Assembly (NCBI GenBank): GCA_027563935.2
Contig: JANVAS020000222.1
Location: 5,580,001-5,644,000, forward strand
Direction: 5' to 3'
Origin: Costus lasius
Lineage: Eukaryota > Streptophyta > Magnoliopsida > Zingiberales > Costaceae
DNA length: 64,000 bases
Below are positions 36,301-46,174 of the stretch, piece by piece. The notes beneath the pieces are model-generated. The model ran no database searches. It saw only the letters and a list, made by a program, of their open reading frames with translations, and was not told the origin of the DNA. Position 1 is the first letter of the stretch. Each line of letters opens with the position of its first letter. The position numbers were made by a program, and so were the translations under genes.

Positions 36301-38105
36301 ACGAGGCAAAGCAAAAATACTCTACCTATGACAAAGAGTTTTATGCTGTAGTTCAGGCCCTAAGGTATTGGAGACATTACCTCATCCATAGGGAGTTTAC
36401 CCTTAACAGTGACCACCAGGCCCTCTCCTACCTAAGTGCTCAGAAAAAGCTAAACTCAAGGCATGCTAAGTGGGTCGAGTACTTGCAACAATATACTTTT
36501 GTGCTTAGACATAAATCAGGATCTGAGAACAAAGTAGCAGATGCACTTAGTAGAGTAACTTTACTTTTGAATAAAATGCATGTTGAAGTTACTTGCTTTG
36601 AATCCATGAAGAATGCTTATCTTGAATGTCCTGATTTTTCTACCTTATATGCTGACCTTAGTCAAGACCCTTTAAGTCACCCCCTCTACACCCTTAGGGA
36701 TGGGTATCTCTTTCTTGGACCAACCCTTTGTGTGCCGAAGACTTCCATCCGAGAATTCCTTGTTTGGGAATTGCACGGAGGCGGGTCTGCCGGGCACCAC
36801 GGTCGAGATAAGACCCAAGCCCTTGTAAAGGAACGGTTCTACTGGCCGAACCTTTACCAAGATGTAGCCAAGGTTGTGAAACATTGTAGGACTTGCCAGC
36901 TCACCAAAGTCCACAAGCATAGTCCCGGCCTGTACACCCCCTTACCTATTCCCCATGCCCCTTGGCAAGACCTTAGTATGGATTTCATTCTAGGACTACC
37001 CCGAACCTCAGCCAAACATGATTCTATATTTGTGGTAGTTGATAGGTTTACTAAGATGGCCCATTTCATAGCTTGCACCAAAACCACTGATGCCTCCCAT
37101 GTGGCTAAACTCTTCTTTAGGGAAGTTGTAAGGCTACGTGGAACACCCTTAACTATAGTGTCTGATAGAGACCCTAGGTTTGTAAGCCATTTTTGGAGAA
37201 CCCTCTGGACCCTTCTAGGAACGAAACTCAAGTTCTCCACAGCCTACCATCCCCAGACGGATGGGCAGACTGAAGTGGTCAACCGATCACTTGGGAGTAT
37301 CCTTAGAAGTTTGGTAAGTGAACACCCTGGCAACTGGGATAAACTCTTACCCACTGCCGAGTTCTCCTACAACAGTACAGTCAACAAGACCACAGGTCTC
37401 TCCCCCTTCCAAGCCAACCTAGGATATCAACCCAACAAACCCATAGATCTCTTCCCTCTACCTAGACATTTTAGAACCTCTTTACCTGCTCGTGACTTTG
37501 CATTACATACTTCGCAAATGCACGCTGAAATATTTTCAAAAATGCTAGAATCTGTTAATCAATATCGCGAAGCTGCTAACAAACATCGCCGAGAAAGGTT
37601 ATTTTCTACAGGTGATAAGGTGATCCTACGAGCACGGGAAGAGCGCATCCATGGGATTGGACACAAGTTGGAAGCAAAAGGACTAGGCCCCTTCACCATT
37701 GTGGATAAAATCAACGACAATGCCTATGTCCTCGACCTGCTACCTGAACTGGGGATCCCCACCACCGTCAACGTGGAGGATCTCACCCTCTATCATGAGC
37801 CCCTCTCCATACCAGATCCAAGTGACCCTCACAAAATGGAGATTGAGGCTATTCTGGAAGACCAAACCAAGTTCACCACTGATGAGGTAAAAATGTTTTA
37901 TCGTGTTAGACTCATTAATGGTGAAGAGGTATGGCTTCCTGAGTCTGAGCTAGCTATAGCCGCCCCTGAGTTACTCCAAGGGTACAAGGACAATTCTCCA
38001 GAGGAGAATTCTTCCAACCCGGGGAGAGCTGATGGAGGCAGTAGCCCTGCTCTGAGGAGATCTGGTCGAATCCGTAGGGTACCCAATCGATATGGGTTTC
38101 CTTAG
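33396..38105 (+). CDS. gag-pol: Gypsy/CRM-like gag-pol polyprotein, intact (1569 aa)
   Basis: One uninterrupted frame from MQTRSKTQQQ. Gag carries four WNG repeats (residues 74-125), a capsid segment with NPPTFNGSLEPRDF (about 145) and a CCHC knuckle CHGCQKYGHYMKDC (about 352-365). The protease site is IDGGS (about 446), with glycine where most aspartic proteases have S or T. RT runs from about 687, with YFDD near 794. RNase H starts with VDCDASG (about 939). Integrase has HHCC (about 1126-1165) and DDE residues (MDF, SDRDPRF, TDGQTEVVN; about 1192-1292). Near 1481-1535 a chromodomain-like segment IEAILEDQ...EEVWLPESEL follows, then a basic RRSGRIRRVPNRYG tail. The last 76 bases, including the stop, lie in the 3' LTR. 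It copies and inserts the element in virus-like particles. Confidence 0.95.
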   Translation: MQTRSKTQQQEQDPTMDRTATDERFEFLTEQIGNLTRSLNQITTEFHDFRERSSHHASQPPSPRHVENQQPPAWNGHQTPNRAGTQPMWNGYPNPNHEGTHTQPTWNGYPNPNHAGNHQPNMWNGPPVQTPPQPRFREDDVHRAIKLNPPTFNGSLEPRDFLDWTTKLEQYFEWSMIPEHSKVRLAKCLLEGNARLYWTNVENNQQRLNLPPIDTWLEMRQQLKLKYVPSYFQSKLFDQASSLTQGAMTVDQYTASFEEFLLRGNPGENPLFTLSRYKNGLRSEIRKGLTYYQIDSIEVAHLRAKEIEQELKVAFRREFSASRPSPRPTQPQSSSTPKPQSSSYPEPSRVKCHGCQKYGHYMKDCPKRVLYLGEETQTPRLEDINDPDSGCQVLEYTEYDSSEEPAQNTLGVVRCTLIKPSPTDDWRRTSIFHTYTKCNGNMCKVVIDGGSSLNAVSHSAVTKFKLKIEAHPTPYNISWVNQSSVPVTHRSLVPLQFGTYEGQIWCDVITMDVAQVLLGRPWLYDMDVVHYGRTNTYVFSHSGQKIKLKPSMPRELKASTNKGKIEETKQPTLQLMRPKDYRPDQPLFTLVLKEVNQEEESKPPPEVEALLEHYSELTPEELPTGLPPLRDIQHAIDLVPGSTLPNLPHYRMNPTEHQELKRQIEDLLEKGHIRESLSPCAVPALLTPKKDGSWRMCIDCRAINKITVKYRFPIPRLDDMLDMLVGSKWFSKLDLRSGYHQVRIRLGDEWKTAFKTKDGLYEWLVMPFGLTNAPSTFMRLMTQVLKPFIGKFLVVYFDDILIYSKTKEEHLEHLRKTLDLLKEEQLYINLKKCSFLSHSVIFLGFIVSEEGLQADPSKIQAIIDWPEPKTITEVRSFHGLATFYRRFIRNFSSIVAPITSCLKQGEFSWTKSASKAFQELKDKMTTAPVLRLPDFNKVFEVDCDASGVGIGGTLSQEGHPIAFFSEKLNEAKQKYSTYDKEFYAVVQALRYWRHYLIHREFTLNSDHQALSYLSAQKKLNSRHAKWVEYLQQYTFVLRHKSGSENKVADALSRVTLLLNKMHVEVTCFESMKNAYLECPDFSTLYADLSQDPLSHPLYTLRDGYLFLGPTLCVPKTSIREFLVWELHGGGSAGHHGRDKTQALVKERFYWPNLYQDVAKVVKHCRTCQLTKVHKHSPGLYTPLPIPHAPWQDLSMDFILGLPRTSAKHDSIFVVVDRFTKMAHFIACTKTTDASHVAKLFFREVVRLRGTPLTIVSDRDPRFVSHFWRTLWTLLGTKLKFSTAYHPQTDGQTEVVNRSLGSILRSLVSEHPGNWDKLLPTAEFSYNSTVNKTTGLSPFQANLGYQPNKPIDLFPLPRHFRTSLPARDFALHTSQMHAEIFSKMLESVNQYREAANKHRRERLFSTGDKVILRAREERIHGIGHKLEAKGLGPFTIVDKINDNAYVLDLLPELGIPTTVNVEDLTLYHEPLSIPDPSDPHKMEIEAILEDQTKFTTDEVKMFYRVRLINGEEVWLPESELAIAAPELLQGYKDNSPEENSSNPGRADGGSSPALRRSGRIRRVPNRYGFP
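33615..33775 (+). repeat. WNG repeat in the gag of F
   Basis: Four copies of a WNG(H/Y/P) motif at 33615, 33660, 33711 and 33762, spaced 15, 17 and 17 codons, mostly followed by PNPN and GTQ-like residues. The older relative G has one copy. Confidence 0.8.
38018..38029 (+). other. Polypurine tract of F
   Basis: Purine-rich CCCGGGGAGAGC, directly before TGATGG of the 3' LTR and inside the coding frame. Confidence 0.65.
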
Positions 38106-39656
38106 GGTTCCATTTCTTGCATGGCATTTAGGGTAGTTTGCTTTTCAATAAAACATGCATCATGTAGACATTTATGGCAAGTCCACTTGTAGTAGGTGGT
38201 GCATTGTAATTCATGAACTTATGTATTCTTGCATCATAAGTAGTGCATGTAGACATTAGGATCATTTTGGCAGGTCAATCAGGAAAGGAGCAGCTCAAGA
38301 TCCAGCTCAAGGACACTCAAGCTCCACTCATCAAGTTCAGCTCCAGAAAAGGAAAGGAGGACTTCAAAGCCCAAGCTCACTTCAATCCATGTCATAACTC
38401 ACTTGCTACTTTTGTTGGGCGCATCTTCAAGGAAGCAATCAACCACCTCATCATCAAATCAAATTATATGCGCCAACCACTAGAGAAATGAATTCAAATC
38501 TCCTCCATCAAGATCCACAATCAAAGGGATTATTCTTCAAGATCCACAATTAAAGGAGAGCATTTATGAAGACATTAATGAGAAGATTCCATCTCTTGTT
38601 GCCGCCCATGCCTTCATGGAAAGGATTCAAATTTTGAAATCCCTTGTCCATGCGCCAACAAGCTTGTCGCCAAAGATAAGAAGACAACCCTCAAGCACTT
38701 AAAAGAATTGCCAAACAAAGCTCACCAAAGAAGGGAACTTATGAAGGGGATTTGCGCCCATCACCACCATGAATTCGAAATTCAAACTCCATCCATTTTT
38801 GTAATAGGCGCATGGAAGACAATTACTATCCTGCCCTAGCCTCATTTCACCTATAAAAGCATGACCTCCCCATTGTATTTTCGATTACCTCTTGATGAAA
38901 TATATTGTCTATTAGTTGCCTAGGTTAAATACTTGTGTTAGTGATTGAAGTTCTTTAGCCGAGTTCTCCTCTTCCTCCTAGCTTTTCCACCGAGGCTCTA
39001 AGAAGTTCTTCCCTTGCTTGTGTGCGCCATCTCAAGAAGGACTTCCCTCACTTTCGGTTTGGAGCAAGAAGAAGATCCCCACTTGGCCTCAAGGAGCTTC
39101 CACCCCAATCGGCTAAGTTTCTTCCTCAACCTTTGCTTTAGATTTTAGAACTCTTCTCTACACTAAACCTTGTTTATTTACTTTGTAGCTTGCGCTTGGA
39201 GTGGGTAAAGAAGGGGCGCCTTCCCCTTCCTTCTCTTTCTCCCCCTCCTTCTCTTTAGTTGTTAGGATTAGCAAGGGAACTTGTGGGGCTTAACCTCACC
39301 CCTTGATCTGTTTTTGTATTAAAATCCGTGACCTGTACGGATCATCTGTGTTTGCTTGTAAGCTCCACCCTACACCTTCCATCAGAGTTGGACCGGTGAA
39401 GATCGGGAAGCACAGCCCTTCAATTCTCAAGGGCTGCACTGTAAGCTTATCTTCCAGCATTTACAGCTTTCTAGTGTAGTTTTGAATTCCTGTTTTTAGT
39501 GTAACTCGGTTTTTTCCTATATTTAAAATACAAAAAAAAATTAGTTTCTTAATCTCGTTAGTATAATTGCGGTTTTCTCTTATTATTAAACTAGCTATAA
39601 AATCAGTTTTCAAAACTCGTTGTTTGAATGCTTTAGAACCCCCCCGTCCTACATCA
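38030..39656 (+). repeat. Element F 3' LTR (1627 bp)
   Basis: Same length and apparently the same sequence as the 5' LTR. Its first 76 bases encode the end of the polyprotein. It is followed by CGTGC. Confidence 0.95.
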
Positions 39657-39661
39657 CGTGC

Positions 39662-40956
39662 TATGCTGAGCAACGAGAAGCGATAAATCCCTTCTCTATA
39701 ACACACAGGTGAAATCACACACCGTCTGAAGATAGATGGGCGTGCCCACTGAGTGGGTACAACACGGCCCCAACGATAGTCAGAACAGTGAGGTTTCGCG
39801 CCAGAAGGCATTACGTGCTTGATATTTTAGCGTTGGATTTTAACGGTCCTTTTTATCTTCTTACTATCAGGCAAATCCTATGGCTATAGCAGAAGATAAA
39901 TAAGTCATGCAATTCTAATTATTTAGAAAATAAAAGAAAGCATGGATCTTATGTGGTAAAAGCCCATAGAGCCTAAGTAAGACCTTAAATCAACTTAAGT
40001 CTTCACTTGCTTCTTGGGTCTTTTGCCTCTCATCTGGCCCAGACCAGGGCCCAAGCGCCCTCTGCAGCTTAGGTGCGCCCACCAGCTGAATGCGCCTCTG
40101 CGATGTGTGCTTTTGTGCTCTTGTCTAATTAAAATACATTTTAATCTATCTAGACAAGCTTGACTCGCAGGTCAATTATACAGTAAATTAATTAAAAATG
40201 TGATTCGCAGATCACAAAAATAATAATTTACAATTTACCAGGCTCGCAGGCCCCAGCACAGCACACATTAAAAGGGCAACCCACATAAGATTAAATAAAC
40301 AAGCATCATGGCATCATTCAATCAACATGTGATCCATTACAAAGAAAATAAAATTTTGAAAACCCATTGGCATCAATTTTAATTTTCTTATCTGCCCTAC
40401 AACCTTACAACGGTCCATTGATAGGGATCCACTCATCATATCTAGTTAGATCCATGCCCTTGCATGCACCAAGTCGTAACTGACTCGAGTTGACCTCATG
40501 GTCAACCATGCATGCGCCAAGGGCTGAACAACCAACATGAGTTCTGGCAAGCGGGTGTGACCCCGGGCCTAACTCATGTGTGTTCACTGGTTGTCTCAAC
40601 CAGACCTCGCTACACGCCTGTGATGCAATCGACCTATAGCCACCTCGTGCTTGCGCACAGGTGCCATCAGGTCGATCCATCTAGGCTGTCAGATGGTCTG
40701 ATCAGACTAATTTGATCTATACTAGATGATGCTTTCAACCCCATCAACCTGTCTAAGGGTTTACAATAGGCGCATCTTAGATCTAATCATAGGCGCGCAA
40801 GTTAAGTTTTGATAAAACAACATGAGCCAAGCGCCAACAACAAGTTATGCGAAAGCATGAAGAAACTATTAGATCTAAACACTTGCGCAAGCATGGATCA
40901 CAAGAGCAAACATAGCAATCATATTAGCATGCATAAATCCTGCTCTGATACCAATT
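39662..40956 (-). other. Element C leader, LTR-proximal part
   Basis: Continues the leader cut by F. It contains the first conserved hairpin (CCCACTGAGTGGG, 39745-39757). The primer site lies at its right end. With 31214-31647 it gives a leader of about 1.73 kb. No gene is seen; the small open frames are not conserved between copies. Confidence 0.75.
40942..40953 (-). other. Primer binding site of C (initiator tRNA-Met)
   Basis: GCTCTGATACCA on the plus strand, the complement of TGGTATCAGAGC, three bases from the 5' LTR. Confidence 0.88.
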
Positions 40957-42643
40957 TGAAGGACCCCTTTCAAGAGGGGGGCGAAACCCTAAACATGCGC
41001 ATATGGGAGCTTTTTGCATGGGCGGAAATAGGGCTTCAAGAATCGCATGCATCATATATGATCAACTTGAAGTTGCATATATCTTAAATCGAATCATACC
41101 ATAGCCATGAGGAAGATGGCGACTTGGAAGTAGAGAACAAAATTAATCTCCTCCAAAAGGCGCGCACACAAGAAGAAGTTGGCTTTCTCCTTGTCGTCCT
41201 TTGTGCTAGCAAAGGGCTTCAAGAGTCCTAATCGCTTGAAGGAGAATCCTTGGATGTCTTCTTGGCTTGCCGAATACCTCCTCTTCACTCTCGGCGATGA
41301 GACACACTCAAGAGCTCTACTTCGCCCAAGAGAGAAGCATTGAAGCAAAGGCCTTTTTTTTCTTGGCTTATGGCGTTGAGGCGTTGAGGCTTCCAAATAT
41401 GGTAAGCCTTCACTCTCGCGCGTTCACGCTTAGTGAACTAATCAAAACGCCTAATTACTTGAACCATGCGTTCACACTCTTGAACCGGTTCAATTGACTT
41501 TGGTTCAACGACCAAATCAAACCAAGACCAAACCAAGACATGCCATGGTCTAAATCTAATATGAACCAAGAAGGTTCAAGATCTAACCATTCATATCCAG
41601 ATGCACTTGATCTCACCGATCTAGCATCAATACTCTCGATTGAAGCTTACCGATCTAAAGCTCTAATCAATCAAACATGATCAGACCAGATCTCACTTAC
41701 AATCAGAGTCTAAACTCCTTTTAACTGAACCAAAACAATTCAGTCCACACGATCTGACATAAGAAAGCCATATCATCAAATTGTGCGACCCTGAGGGTTT
41801 CCTTTAAATGTCGGTAACGATAACTTACGTTATCACGATCAGTGAGGGGTATCTAGCAACACATCACTGTCTCCCGATATAAAGGAAAGAGTCTTCCAAG
41901 ACTACACCCAAACCATAGCACAAGTGTGAATCAACTTCACAAGGCATGCATGTATCCTTTGCCACTGGATGTTCTTATTGGACAAGCAGGTCAAGCTTGT
42001 AACTCCAATATGATGAGCATGATTAGATCAGATGAACATAGTCACCTGGGTATGGCCATACACTTTCTCAATCATCTCATCTAGGGGGCCCCTATAGAAC
42101 ATCACACTCCTTCAACAAGGAGACGGCAATCCTATATCTATCACTAGTGTCCCAACCTGACTCATGATCATTATCCAAGATAGTCTATAACCATTATGTT
42201 TCAAATGATATCGAACTACCTCAAAACAATGACAATCATCATTTAGAAACATAAGTGATCTCAAGTCAGAGGACATGTGCCACTTGATGCAAACAAGGAT
42301 TATTCACATTGTGACAAGCAATTGAATATCCTAGTAGGGTCTGTCCAGTACATCCAATGTACCCATGAGTCTACATCTTATTCCATGCTCGAAGCATCCT
42401 ATAAGATTAGAACACATATTAGTCTCAATCATATCAAGGCTGTCTCATGTTCACCAAGATATCTCGACTAAGGACAATATAGCATGTCAGCCTAGCTGAA
42501 CAGCATTGAGACATTATTCAGAAGTACACTTATTGCAGCAGACAATGTAACAAACTGAATAACAACCATTGCCTTTATAAACATAAAAGTTTATATACAT
42601 GATACTGATACAATCCCAAGGCCTCAAACATTAGCCTTAAGGG
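40957..42643 (-). repeat. Element C 5' LTR, main part (reverse)
   Basis: Starts TGAAGGACCCC on the plus strand and is interrupted after CCTTAAGGG by element D. The last 12 bases follow at 51791-51802. 1687 plus 12 equals 1699, the length of the 3' LTR. Confidence 0.95.
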
Positions 42644-44352
42644 TGTTGGGGTATGCCCTTAAGGCTAATGTTTGAGGCCTGTGGGAATGTATCTGTATCA
42701 TGTAATAAACTCTTAAGTTTATAAAGGCATGGTTGTTATTCAGTTAGCTACATTGTCTGCTGCAATATATGTTCTTCTGAATAATGTCTCAAAGCTGTTC
42801 AGCTGGGCTGACAAGCTATTATGTCCTTAGTCGATATATCTTGGTGAACATGAGACAGCCTTGATATGGTTAAGACTAATATGTGTTCTAATCTTATAGG
42901 ATGCTTCGAGCATGGAATAAGATGTAGACTCATGGGTACATTGGATGTACTGGACAGACCCTACGAGGATGTTCAATTGTTTGTCACAATGTGAATATTC
43001 CTTGGATATGACAAGTGGCACATTTCCTCTGACTTGAGATCACTTGTGTTTTCTAAATGATGATTGTCATTGTTTTGAGGTAGTTCAATATCATTTGAAA
43101 CATAATGATTATAGACTATCTTGGATGGTGAGCTTGAGTCAGGTTAGAGCACTAGTGATAGACATAGGATTGCCGTCTCCTTATTGAAGGAGTGTGATGT
43201 TCTAAAGGGGCCCCCTGGATGAGATGATTGAGAGAGTGTATGGCCATACCCAGGTGACAGTGTTCATCTGATCTAATCATGCTCATCATATTGGAGCTAC
43301 AAGCTTGACAGGCTTGTCCAATAAGAACATCCAGTGGCAAAGGAAATATGTATGCTTTGTGAATTGATTCACACTTGTGCTGTTTTTGGGTGAAGTCTTG
43401 GAAGACTCTTTCCTTTATATCGGGAGACAGTGATGTGTTGCTAGATACCCCTCACTGGTCGTGATAACGTGAGTTATCGTTACCGACATTTAAAGGAAAC
43501 CCTCAGGGTCGCACAATTTGATGATATGGCTTACTTAAGTCAGATCGTGTGGACTGAATTGTTTGGGTTCAGTTTAATGGGATTAAATCTCTGATTGTGA
43601 GTGAGATCTGGTTTGATCATGTTTGATTGATTAGGGCTTGAGATCGGTAAGCTTCGATCGAGAGAATGAATGCTAGATCAGTCAGATCAGAAGCATTGAG
43701 AGATTGACGGTCAGATTGAGAGCCTTAGGGTTTATTTTGATCTGCACTTATTTCTTGGTTTATTTGGTTAGCAGACCAAATCGCTTTGAACCAGCTCTTG
43801 AATGAGCGCATGGTTCAATGCTGATGTGGCATTTGCGATTGGGGTGAATCCTAAGATCGCACGTAGAGATGTGGCATGCTATTTTTGGATAGCACCTCTC
43901 GAACGTTGCCATGATCTCACGTCGCTCCTCTTTGGTCTCTTCACGCCTTTCTCGCCTCTTGGGGTTGTTTTGGAAGTGGCATTCTCGTGTGGAGAAAGTC
44001 CAAGGCGACAAGAGAAAAACGCCAAGAAGAAATCTCTCCTTTCCCTTTGCAATCGATCAAAGACACTCTTGGAGCCTTGCTAGCACAAGGAGCACCAAGA
44101 TAGTAAGCGCTTCCTCATCTTGTGTGCGCGTCCTAAGGAGGAGATCTTCGTTGCTCTCTTAGATCCAAGGCGTCATCTTCAAATGGCATTGGTATGAATC
44201 GCATCTTTCATTCAATCATAGTTTTAAGTTGATCATTCAATCATACATGCGATCCTTAACCCTACTTCCGCTCATGCAAAGTTTTAAAGTGCATGGTATT
44301 AGGGTTTGCGCTCCCCCTAGAAGGGGACCCCCCATGTTATGGGGTACTTTCA
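42644..44352 (+). repeat. Element D 5' LTR (1709 bp)
   Basis: Starts TGTTGGGGTATGCCC and ends GGTACTTTCA. It carries the conserved AGTCTTGGAAGACT (43394-43407), a TATA-like TTTATAT (43414-43420) and GATAACGTGAGTTATC (43463-43478). Confidence 0.95.
43394..43478 (+). promoter_or_regulatory. Candidate core promoter region of LTR D
   Basis: Same order of inverted repeat, TATA-like core and second inverted repeat as in element A. Only the four central bases of the second repeat differ (GTGA instead of GTAA), leaving the GATAAC/GTTATC stem intact. Confidence 0.45.
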
Positions 44353-46174
44353 TTTGGTATCAGAGCCTGCGTTATGATGTATGTTTGTTATGATTGCTTC
44401 TTTGTGATCCATGTTTGCGCATCCTATGAATAGATCTAATAACATGCGGTAAACTACATGCTAGCTTAAGGTCTTTGATGTATGTTTATGTGTTACGCAT
44501 GTATGATGCCTTGGCGCTTGCTTTAGAGTTTTTATCAAAAACTTATATCTCTTGCGCGTATCACCTTAGATCTAAGCCGCCTACTGTAAACCCTTAGACG
44601 GGTTATTAGGGTTGAAGTCACCCCCTAGGTTAGATCCAGAATGTCTGATCAGATCATCTGACAACCTGAATGGGTCGATCAGATAGCACCTTGGCGCAAG
44701 CCTATGGTGGCTATAGGTCGACTGCAGACAGGTGTGTAGCGATGTCTGATTGTGACGATTAATGAACGCACCTGAGTTAGGCCCGGGGTCACGCCCGTTT
44801 GCCAGACCTCAGTGTGGTTGTTCAGCCCTGGCGCATGCATAGTTGACCTTATGGTCGACGCAAGTCAGTTAGGACTTGGTGCATGCAAGGGCAGTGGATC
44901 TGACTAGGTTGGATGAGTGGATCCCTAGTAATGGACCGTTGTAAGGTTGTAGGGGAAATAAGGAAAAATTAAAATTGATCCTATGGGGTTTTCGAAAATT
45001 TTAATTTTTATGGATCACGTGGTTCTTGATTGATGCATATGTTTGTCTATTTAGTCTTATGTGGCTGCCCATATTAATTGTGTGCTGTGCTGGGGCCTGC
45101 GTGCCTGTATTAAAATTGTAAATTAATTATTGTGATCTGCGCATCACTGTGTTTTAATTTATAAATGTAAGTGACCTGCGTGTCACTCTTGTCTAGATAG
45201 TTAAATTTGTAATTTAATTAGACAAGAGCACAGTGCACACTTGGCAGAGGCGCATGCAGCAAGTGGCTGGTCCAGGTGGGAGGTCTAGGGTTCGACCCTA
45301 GGACCAGGCGCATTTTCCCTGGTGGGCGCACCTGTGCTGTAATTGGCGCTTGGGCCCAGGTTTGGGCCAGATGAGCAGCAAAAGACCCATGAAGAGCAAA
45401 TGAAGACTTAAGTTAGGTTAAGGTCTTCTAGGGCTATGGGCTTTTACCACATAAGATACATGCTTTCTTTTATTGCTTAATATTAGAATTGCATGATTAA
45501 ATTATCTTCTGCTATCACCATAGGAATTGCATGATAGGCAAGAAGATAAAAGACCGTTAAAATCCAACGCTTAAATATCAAGCTCGTAAGCCTTCTGACG
45601 CGAAACCTCACTGTTCTGATTATCGTTGGAGCCGTGTTGTACCCACTCAGTGGGCACGTCCATCTATCTTCAGACGGTGCGGGATTACACCTGCGTGTTA
45701 CAGAGTAGGGATTTATCCCTTCTCGTTGCTCAGCATAGCACGTGGTGGTCCAGGGAGTAGGTCGGGTCAGCTTGACCATGTAGGCTACATATGTGGCGCA
45801 TATGGTAGCACATGGAGGCAGCCATCTGTGGGGTCAGAGATTGTGTTGTACCAACTCAGTTGGCACAGTCTGCTGGACTGCCCGGATGAAGGGGAATCGC
45901 ACGGGTTGGCGATCGGCAGGGACTGCCTACCAGAAACTAGTGCTTGTACTCTCTGTGCATCTTATCTCGCCTGAGCGGGACGCGGAGACCAAGTATGAAA
46001 TCTGGATCCCATCTCACTAAAAGAGTTCTACTCTTTCGGGCTGTTTTGCTGGATTTTTCACGCCTGATAAAATAGTGAGAAAAAGAATCTTTCTTAAGTC
46101 CTGATTGATTCTTATACATTGATACTGACCTTGCTGTTCTTGCATTGTTGTAGATATCTGCAGCAACGAACACC
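44353..46174 (+). other. Element D untranslated leader
   Basis: 1.82-kb leader with no gene. The primer site is at 44355-44366. The hairpins lie at 45642-45654 (CCCACTCAGTGGG) and 45851-45863 (CCAACTCAGTTGG). A splice-acceptor-like TTCTTGCATTGTTGTAG precedes gag. Confidence 0.7.
44355..44366 (+). other. Primer binding site of D (initiator tRNA-Met)
   Basis: TGGTATCAGAGC, two bases after the LTR end. Confidence 0.88.

Larger units (their letters stand above)
31648..39656 (+). mobile_element. Ty3-gypsy element F (chromovirus, CRM-like), intact
   Basis: Complete 8009-bp element with two 1627-bp LTRs in which I see no difference, target duplication CGTGC (31643-31647 and 39657-39661), primer site and one open gag-pol frame. 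It lies within the leader of copia element C in the opposite orientation. Identical LTRs make it one of the youngest insertions here. CRM-like placement rests on the protease motif IDGGS, the RT segment FGLTNAPSTFMRL and a coding frame that runs into the 3' LTR. It is an assignment by resemblance, not by a tree. Confidence 0.95.

Noticed and set aside
37990..38105. An extra envelope-like gene after the integrase of F
   Set aside because: The sequence is continuous with the polyprotein and ends with its basic tail in the LTR; no separate frame or membrane segment is present.
42277..43021. Opposed 64-aa open frames at the C/D junction as a gene pair
   Set aside because: They are the same LTR segment read in inverted copies.
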